Positions 6,385 through 9,496 of a stretch of DNA of 9,496 nt are shown here, piece by piece. Source of the DNA: Candidatus Hydrothermarchaeota archaeon. Its GTDB lineage: Archaea; Hydrothermarchaeota; Hydrothermarchaeia; Hydrothermarchaeales; WAQR01. A program made the translations under genes and the position numbers. Location: NCBI GenBank assembly GCA_015520145.1, contig WAQR01000072.1, positions 1-9,496 of the forward strand. Reading direction: 5' to 3'. The stretch's first letter is position 1. Each line of letters starts with the position of its first letter. The notes under the pieces are model-generated. The model searched no databases. It saw only the letters and a list, made by a program, of their open reading frames with translations, and was not told the DNA's origin.

Positions 6385-6720
6385 TTACACACAGCCAGTC
6401 GGTTTTGGTAACCCTGCAAATTTACATGCCTGTTTCGCCGGTCCTGCTGGGAAGAGTTTGTAAACGTACTTTAGATTTCCTTTTTCTGGACCGAAGGCTT
6501 TCTTTATCTCTTTTACAAGGACCCTGATCGCAGGTGCAATCTCATATTCTTGATAGTAGTTCCTCAAGAAATTGATGATCTCCCAGTGTTCGTCTGTTAA
6601 TTTTATTCCATCTTTTTCTGCGAATGCCTCTGCTATCTCTTTTGTCCAAAGTGAAGGGTCTTGTAGATATCCTTCTTCATCGACTGGTAAATCTTTTCCT
6701 CCAACATTTACTGTGGGCAT
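6385..6720 (-). CDS. dsrC: DsrC family sulfur-carrier protein with both conserved cysteines
   Basis: DsrC carries sulfur as a persulfide or trisulfide between its two C-terminal cysteines and serves dissimilatory sulfite reductase and related sulfur-relay enzymes. This 111-residue protein has the family core (VDEEGYLQDPSLWTKEIA, LTDEHWEIINFLRNYYQEYE, IAPAIRVLVK) and the flexible C-terminal arm GPAKQACKFAGLPKPTGCV. Cys99 and the penultimate Cys110 are 11 residues apart, the full DsrC arrangement. TusE-type relatives, which act in tRNA thiolation, keep only the last cysteine, so a redox-active sulfur carrier is the better call. It has its own strong promoter and ribosome binding site and is followed by a hairpin terminator; mqnD lies upstream on the same strand. 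No dsrAB, dsrMK or tus genes are visible, so its partner is unknown; siroheme synthesis by sirC elsewhere in the window is compatible with a sulfite reductase. Confidence 0.93.
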   Translation of the reverse strand: MPTVNVGGKDLPVDEEGYLQDPSLWTKEIAEAFAEKDGIKLTDEHWEIINFLRNYYQEYEIAPAIRVLVKEIKKAFGPEKGNLKYVYKLFPAGPAKQACKFAGLPKPTGCV

Positions 6721-6724
6721 TTAG

Positions 6725-6781
6725 TCACCTCCAATTTTTTGACATTAAACTTACAATAAATGTAGTAGGACTATATATAAA
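6725..6781 (-). promoter_or_regulatory. dsrC promoter and Shine-Dalgarno sequence
   Basis: Read on the minus strand, TTTATATATA (complement of 6772-6781) is a consensus TATA box, and GGAGGTGA (complement of 6725-6732) is a near-perfect ribosome binding site 4 bases before the ATG. This predicts a leader of about 30 bases and strong expression independent of mqnD. Confidence 0.75.
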
Positions 6782-6830
6782 CATTTCGCACTTAGTACGA
6801 TATATGGCTTATCATGCACAACCATTTCAA

Positions 6831-6850
6831 GTGTTACAAAGTGTTACAAA
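6831..6850 (+). repeat. Perfect 10-base tandem duplication containing the mqnD stop
   Basis: GTGTTACAAA occurs twice in a row (6831-6840, 6841-6850). The complement of TTA at 6844-6846, inside the second copy, is the TAA stop of mqnD. The repeat also lies about 50 bases upstream of the dsrC TATA box on the minus strand. Confidence 0.75.
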
Positions 6851-7740
6851 AACTCTACGCTAACCTTCCTCTCCAGCATTCCCTTCTCATAGGCCATATC
6901 CAAAAGCAGTTTTATCGCTTTCATCCCATCATTTCCATAGTCTGCGGTATATTCGTTCACATACATCTTGACAAATCTCCTGACATCTTCCCTCACTTCG
7001 TCTAAACTACGAGATGAGTCTAATCGATTGGAATTCTCGCCTTTCTCACCTTTCTCGCCTTTTAGCCTCAACAGTTCCCCTCCGTATCTCATGGCATAAT
7101 CCAGCGCTTCGTCCTCGTGTTCAAGCGCGTATACAATGCTTTCTTTGATGTACCCTGAAACCTCTTCCATCGTTTCCCATCCAAGATCTTTTCTGATGAC
7201 ATTCCCTCCAAGCGGCAGCGGGAGTCTGGTCTCCTCGTACCACCACTCTCCAAGATCAACGACTTTGTGGAGGTTGTGATATTTATATGTCAGCTGCCCC
7301 TCGTGGATTATAAGCCCTGCATCGACCACCCCGCTCTCAACCGCATCGATGATACCATCAAACTTCATCACAACAGGTGTAAAATCCTCTTCAAACAGCC
7401 TGAGTTCAAGATATGCCGAGGTGAGTTTTCCTGGCACGGCAACCATCTTTCCTCTAATGCGGTCTAAACTCTTTTTAGAAACGACAATCGGCCCATATCT
7501 GTACCCCATGCTCGCACCACTTCTCAAAAGAGCATATTTATCTGCGACATACGGGTAGGCGTGAATGGATATCGCACTTACCTCGTACTTACCTTCCATC
7601 GCTGCATGGTTTAGTGTCTCGATGTCACCAAGTACATGGTCGAATTCAAATTTTCCTGTCTGGACCTTCTTTTCTGCAAGGGCATAGAACATGAACGCAT
7701 CGTCTGAATCAGGGCTGTGAGCAACTGTTATTTTTGTCAA
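6844..7740 (-). CDS. mqnD: 1,4-dihydroxy-6-naphthoate synthase (futalosine menaquinone pathway)
   Basis: MqnD converts cyclic dehypoxanthinyl futalosine to 1,4-dihydroxy-6-naphthoate in menaquinone synthesis; it has a periplasmic-binding-protein fold but acts in the cytoplasm. Matches to characterised bacterial MqnD run the whole length: HSPDSDDAFMFYAL (the family SPCPNDTFIFYAL position), LRSGASMGYRYGPIVV, VAVPGKLTSAYLEL, VDAGLIIHEGQLTY with the catalytic-type His146, VVDLGEWWYEETRLPLPLGG and a YVNEYTADYG segment. I prefer the TTG at 7740 (298 residues, MTKITVAHSP) over an upstream GTG at 7749, because the latter overlaps an AAGGTG ribosome binding site (complement of 7747-7752) spaced 6 bases before the TTG. 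A low-complexity insert GEKGEKGENSNRLDSSRS separates two conserved helices. MqnA, MqnB and MqnC are not in the window. The paralogous MqnA is the main alternative, but the GLPLPLG-like motif and IIHE favour MqnD. Confidence 0.87.
   Translation of the reverse strand: MTKITVAHSPDSDDAFMFYALAEKKVQTGKFEFDHVLGDIETLNHAAMEGKYEVSAISIHAYPYVADKYALLRSGASMGYRYGPIVVSKKSLDRIRGKMVAVPGKLTSAYLELRLFEEDFTPVVMKFDGIIDAVESGVVDAGLIIHEGQLTYKYHNLHKVVDLGEWWYEETRLPLPLGGNVIRKDLGWETMEEVSGYIKESIVYALEHEDEALDYAMRYGGELLRLKGEKGEKGENSNRLDSSRSLDEVREDVRRFVKMYVNEYTADYGNDGMKAIKLLLDMAYEKGMLERKVSVEFL
7033..7059 (-). repeat. 9-base in-frame tandem repeat in mqnD
   Basis: Three copies, read on minus as GGCGAGAAA, GGTGAGAAA and GGCGAGAAT, encode GEKGEKGEN. 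They sit in a loop insert absent from the bacterial MqnD I can recall, and they preserve the frame. Confidence 0.75.
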
Positions 7741-7780
7741 AAAATACACCTTGTTTTAATTATCGTAATTCTCGTTTGTT

Positions 7781-7796
7781 TTTACTACTTTACTAC
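7781..7796 (+). repeat. Perfect 8-base tandem duplication upstream of mqnD
   Basis: TTTACTAC is repeated twice (7781-7788, 7789-7796), 41 bases upstream of the mqnD TTG and on the far side of its likely core promoter. The 215-base divergent region between mqnD and queD otherwise holds only a further 12-base repeat and the queD TATA box; no RNA gene or small gene was recognised. Confidence 0.6.
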
Positions 7797-7896
7797 ATCT
7801 CATCCAGTACATAGCACCTCATATAATATAAGCTTTGCTTGTTTGGGATGGCCTTTTTCTGGAGTTTTCCAGCACAAGTCCACCCAGATCCCAAGA

Positions 7897-7920
7897 TAGA
7901 CCTAAGCTTAGACCTAAGCT
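7897..7920 (+). repeat. Perfect 12-base tandem duplication abutting the queD promoter
   Basis: TAGACCTAAGCT is repeated head-to-tail (7897-7908, 7909-7920). The junction creates the 10-base palindrome CTAAGCTTAG at 7902-7911. The second copy ends at the BRE-like GCTAAAG just before the TATA box, so a protein bound here would touch the basal transcription machinery. Confidence 0.75.
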
Positions 7921-7924
7921 AAAG

Positions 7925-7932
7925 TATTTATT
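7925..7932 (+). promoter_or_regulatory. queD TATA box, leaderless start likely
   Basis: TATTTATT is centred about 27-28 bases upstream of the queD ATG, with purine-rich AAAG before it. The predicted transcription start falls at or beside the ATG, and no Shine-Dalgarno sequence precedes it, so a leaderless queDE message is expected. Confidence 0.55.
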
Positions 7933-7955
7933 ATCAAACACCGATTCTCTGTATC

Positions 7956-8477
7956 ATGAAGATCGTACTTGACGGGAGCAAACTGGGATTGAAATTTTCT
8001 GCGTGCCATCTCATAGTAGGACACGACAGATGCGGAAGGCTGCACGGGCACAACTATACCGTAACCCTTGAGATTGAAGGCAGGGATACAGACGCACGCG
8101 GGCTTGTAGTGGACTTTATCGAATGCAAGGATATCGTCAGAGGGATAATAAAAAAATTAGACCACAGGGTTTTAATAGCAGAGAAAAGCAGGGAGATTGT
8201 AACAACCCGAAAGTGCGGAAAAACGCATCAGGCAGAAGTTGAACTGAAAATCCGTGACAAAAGATATGTCTTTCCCATAGCAGATGTCGTATTTCTGCCC
8301 ATAAAAAGCCTCAGTGCAGAAGACATCTCAGGATACCTCGGTAAGGCACTGCTCGATGAATTTAAAAAGAGGGGTTATGACAATATAGAATCTTTCACTG
8401 TTGGAGTTGACGAAGTGGCAGGACAGGGTGCAAGGGTTCGCATCGAGGTTGTGAAAAATGGAAGATTTCCTGTATGA
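7956..8477 (+). CDS. queD: 6-carboxytetrahydropterin synthase (QueD, archaeal type)
   Basis: Makes 6-carboxy-5,6,7,8-tetrahydropterin from 7,8-dihydroneopterin triphosphate, the second step towards preQ0 and hence archaeosine at tRNA position 15. The zinc ligands are seen at His18 (SACH) and His30/His32 (GRLHGHNY), the catalytic Cys26 lies in DRCGRLHGH, and His70 lies in KKLDHRVL. The C-terminal VGVDEVAGQGARV supplies the acidic pterin-binding residue (Asp152/Glu153). At 173 residues it is much longer than bacterial QueD (about 120): an insert covers roughly residues 78-117 and includes a CGKTH pair (Cys87, His91). Such longer forms occur in archaea. A pterin-synthase role (PTPS) is the alternative, but the overlapping queE strongly supports deazapurine synthesis. 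It starts directly downstream of a TATA box with no ribosome binding site. Its last 20 bases overlap queE. Confidence 0.92.
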   Translation: MKIVLDGSKLGLKFSACHLIVGHDRCGRLHGHNYTVTLEIEGRDTDARGLVVDFIECKDIVRGIIKKLDHRVLIAEKSREIVTTRKCGKTHQAEVELKIRDKRYVFPIADVVFLPIKSLSAEDISGYLGKALLDEFKKRGYDNIESFTVGVDEVAGQGARVRIEVVKNGRFPV

Positions 8478-9210
8478 AATATTCTCTTCTTTCCAGGGTG
8501 AAGGCCTGTTCGCAGGGAGGAGGCAGATATTTGTACGGTTTGCAGGATGTAATCTGAACTGCAATTACTGTGACACCCCCAAATCCAGGGCAAAGAGTGT
8601 CCCACAATGCAGGATTGAAAACGTACCTGGCAGCGGAAAGTTCACCCGGGTAAACAACCCGGTATCCGACAAAAATGTCCTCGAAACTATTAGAAGACTC
8701 GAGACTCCAGACCTGCACAGCATATCGCTCACAGGTGGAGAGCCTCTGCTCCACACGGAGTTTATAAAAAAGATAAAGAAGATAAAGAAGATAAAAAGTT
8801 ACGACCTGTATCTGGAGTCAAACGGAACACTCCCGGATGAAGCAAAAAAGATTGCACGACACATAAAATACTCTGCAATAGACATAAAACTCCCTGAACA
8901 CAATGCAGGGGTATGGGAAGACATATTCAGATCTGAGCTGGAGACCATTGAGATATTGAACAGAAAAAGTTTTACATTTGCAAAGGCCGTTATCCTGAGT
9001 AGTACCACAGAAACGACAATATCAACAGTCTCAAAGGCAATTGCAGATATAGATGACAGCATCGGGATGGTACTGCAACCAGTAACTCCCAATAAAAAAG
9101 TTAAAAAAGGTCCGGGTATCAAAAAGGTCATATCCATCTCACAGACCGCAGGCAGGTATCTGGATGTAACCGTCATGCCGCAGATGCACAAATATTTTGG
9201 AATATTATAG
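8458..9210 (+). CDS. queE: 7-carboxy-7-deazaguanine synthase (radical SAM)
   Basis: Radical S-adenosylmethionine enzyme that rearranges the QueD product to 7-carboxy-7-deazaguanine, the precursor of preQ0. QGEGLFAGRRQIFVRFAGCN is the family N-terminus. The [4Fe-4S] cysteines are Cys31, Cys35 and Cys38 in CNLNCNYCDTP (CX3CX2C), the SAM motif is LTGGEPLL (91-98), and the C-terminal VMPQMHKYFG is characteristic of QueE. 250 residues, normal. GAGGT at 8445-8449 inside queD precedes the ATG, and the 20-base overlap suggests translational coupling. A KIKKIKKIK stretch (104-113 region) is encoded by a 9-base tandem repeat within the helix after the SAM motif. QueC, which would complete preQ0, is not in the window. 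The stop codon begins a further short tandem repeat leading into the next gene. Confidence 0.96.
   Translation: MEDFLYEIFSSFQGEGLFAGRRQIFVRFAGCNLNCNYCDTPKSRAKSVPQCRIENVPGSGKFTRVNNPVSDKNVLETIRRLETPDLHSISLTGGEPLLHTEFIKKIKKIKKIKSYDLYLESNGTLPDEAKKIARHIKYSAIDIKLPEHNAGVWEDIFRSELETIEILNRKSFTFAKAVILSSTTETTISTVSKAIADIDDSIGMVLQPVTPNKKVKKGPGIKKVISISQTAGRYLDVTVMPQMHKYFGIL
8770..8796 (+). repeat. 9-base in-frame tandem repeat in queE
   Basis: AAGATAAAG occurs perfectly twice (8770-8787), followed by a third copy AAGATAAAA (8788-8796). The frame is kept and the product is a Lys-Ile-Lys run. Confidence 0.8.
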
Positions 9211-9235
9211 AGTATTATAAATGGAGTATTATAAA
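9210..9235 (+). repeat. Repeated GAGTATTATAAA between queE and the DUF366 gene
   Basis: GAGTATTATAAA is found at 9210-9221 and 9224-9235, exactly 14 bases apart; a third degenerate copy, GAATATTATA, starts at 9200 inside the last codons of queE. The first exact copy begins with the last base of the queE stop. GGAG at 9223-9226 may double as the ribosome binding site of the next gene. The TATTATAA cores could also act as a weak TATA box. Confidence 0.7.
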
Positions 9236-9237
9236 AA

Positions 9238-9496
9238 ATGATGGAGATTAAAATCAGGGTAATAAAAGAACGGATTGATTACACTGGAAAAGAGATCAGG
9301 TCAAACTGGGCGCTTGAAAGATTCGGGGTTTCAGGTGATTCTGTCGTGGTATTTAGAGGGGGGATGGATGTCAGTGAGATGGTGGATATCGAGGACATCA
9401 TCAACAAAAAAACAATAAAAGGCAGCGATGTCCTGCACTTTATAGTCGAGCATTTCGACATCCAGCCTCCGAATTTGATGGTGGGATATCTAAGAC
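9238..9496 (+). CDS. DUF366 family protein, N-terminal part (3' truncated by window)
   Basis: 86 codons are visible. The sequence RIDYTGKEIRSNWALERFG, then GDSVVVFRGGMDVSEMVDIED and HFIVEHFD fits the archaeal family DUF366 as I remember it (full length somewhat under 200 residues). No catalytic motif with a known function is apparent. Two adjacent ATGs (9238, 9241) are possible; GGAG at 9223-9226 lies 11 or 14 bases upstream, so the first is slightly better spaced. It follows queE by 27 bases and is probably in the queDE transcript, which would hint at a deazapurine or nucleotide-related role; that link is inference. No function is assigned. Confidence 0.8.
   Translation, partial: MMEIKIRVIKERIDYTGKEIRSNWALERFGVSGDSVVVFRGGMDVSEMVDIEDIINKKTIKGSDVLHFIVEHFDIQPPNLMVGYLR

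Noticed and set aside
6385..6720. TusE (tRNA thiolation) as the identity of the DsrC-like gene
   Set aside because: TusE proteins usually keep only the last cysteine, whereas both arm cysteines are present here.
7717..7899. 60-codon plus-strand ORF in the mqnD-queD gap
   Set aside because: Overlaps the mqnD start, has no ribosome binding site and no domain; the sequence looks like promoter region.
5609..9235. CRISPR-like or transposon-derived repeats
   Set aside because: The repeats have only two copies, different unit sequences and no spacers, and there is no transposase, terminal inverted repeat or cas gene in the window.

Overview
The window is archaeal, probably euryarchaeotal in the broad sense (Halobacteriota). 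The support is the presence of uL16/L10e of archaeal type, TATA-box promoters with either leaderless starts or GGAGG-type ribosome binding sites, an archaeal siroheme/haem gene order (precorrin-2 dehydrogenase, hemA, hemB), a preQ0 (archaeosine precursor) pair, a DUF366 gene and a sequon-rich surface protein. A futalosine-pathway menaquinone enzyme, a full two-cysteine DsrC and a RuvA homologue together point towards lineages such as Archaeoglobi or Syntrophoarchaeia/ANME-1-like archaea rather than a classical hydrogenotrophic methanogen. That placement is inference from gene content, not a phylogenetic result.

Layout. 1-1314 (+) is the 3' part of a large secreted surface protein. 1362-4812 (+) is a run of four genes: a small coiled-coil protein, a sirC/Met8-like dehydrogenase, hemA and hemB. 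This run supplies the first tetrapyrrole steps and the siroheme branch used for siroheme, F430, corrinoids and the alternative haem route. Convergent to it, ruvA lies on the minus strand (4873-5532). A 194-base AT-rich divergent promoter region full of short repeats separates ruvA from rpl10e (5727-6254, +). A bidirectional hairpin terminator sits between rpl10e and the convergent dsrC (6385-6720, -). Upstream of dsrC on the same strand is mqnD (start about 7740, end 6844, -). A 215-base divergent region then leads to queD (7956-8477, +), the overlapping queE (8458-9210, +) and a truncated DUF366 gene running off the end.

Functional links: the hem/sir genes feed tetrapyrrole cofactors, and siroheme is the cofactor of sulfite reductases with which DsrC works. 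MqnD indicates a menaquinone-based respiratory chain. QueD and QueE make 7-carboxy-7-deazaguanine for the archaeosine tRNA modification.

The most unexpected pattern is not a gene. Short (8-14 nt) two-copy tandem duplications recur at almost every intergenic region, directly upstream of two core promoters, across or beside three stop codons, and in frame within three enzymes. No insertion sequence, CRISPR array, tRNA or rRNA was seen. No stretch longer than 300 bases lacks a gene. I did not find a convincing new multi-gene system; the repeat signature and the pin-altered RuvA are the best candidates for follow-up.
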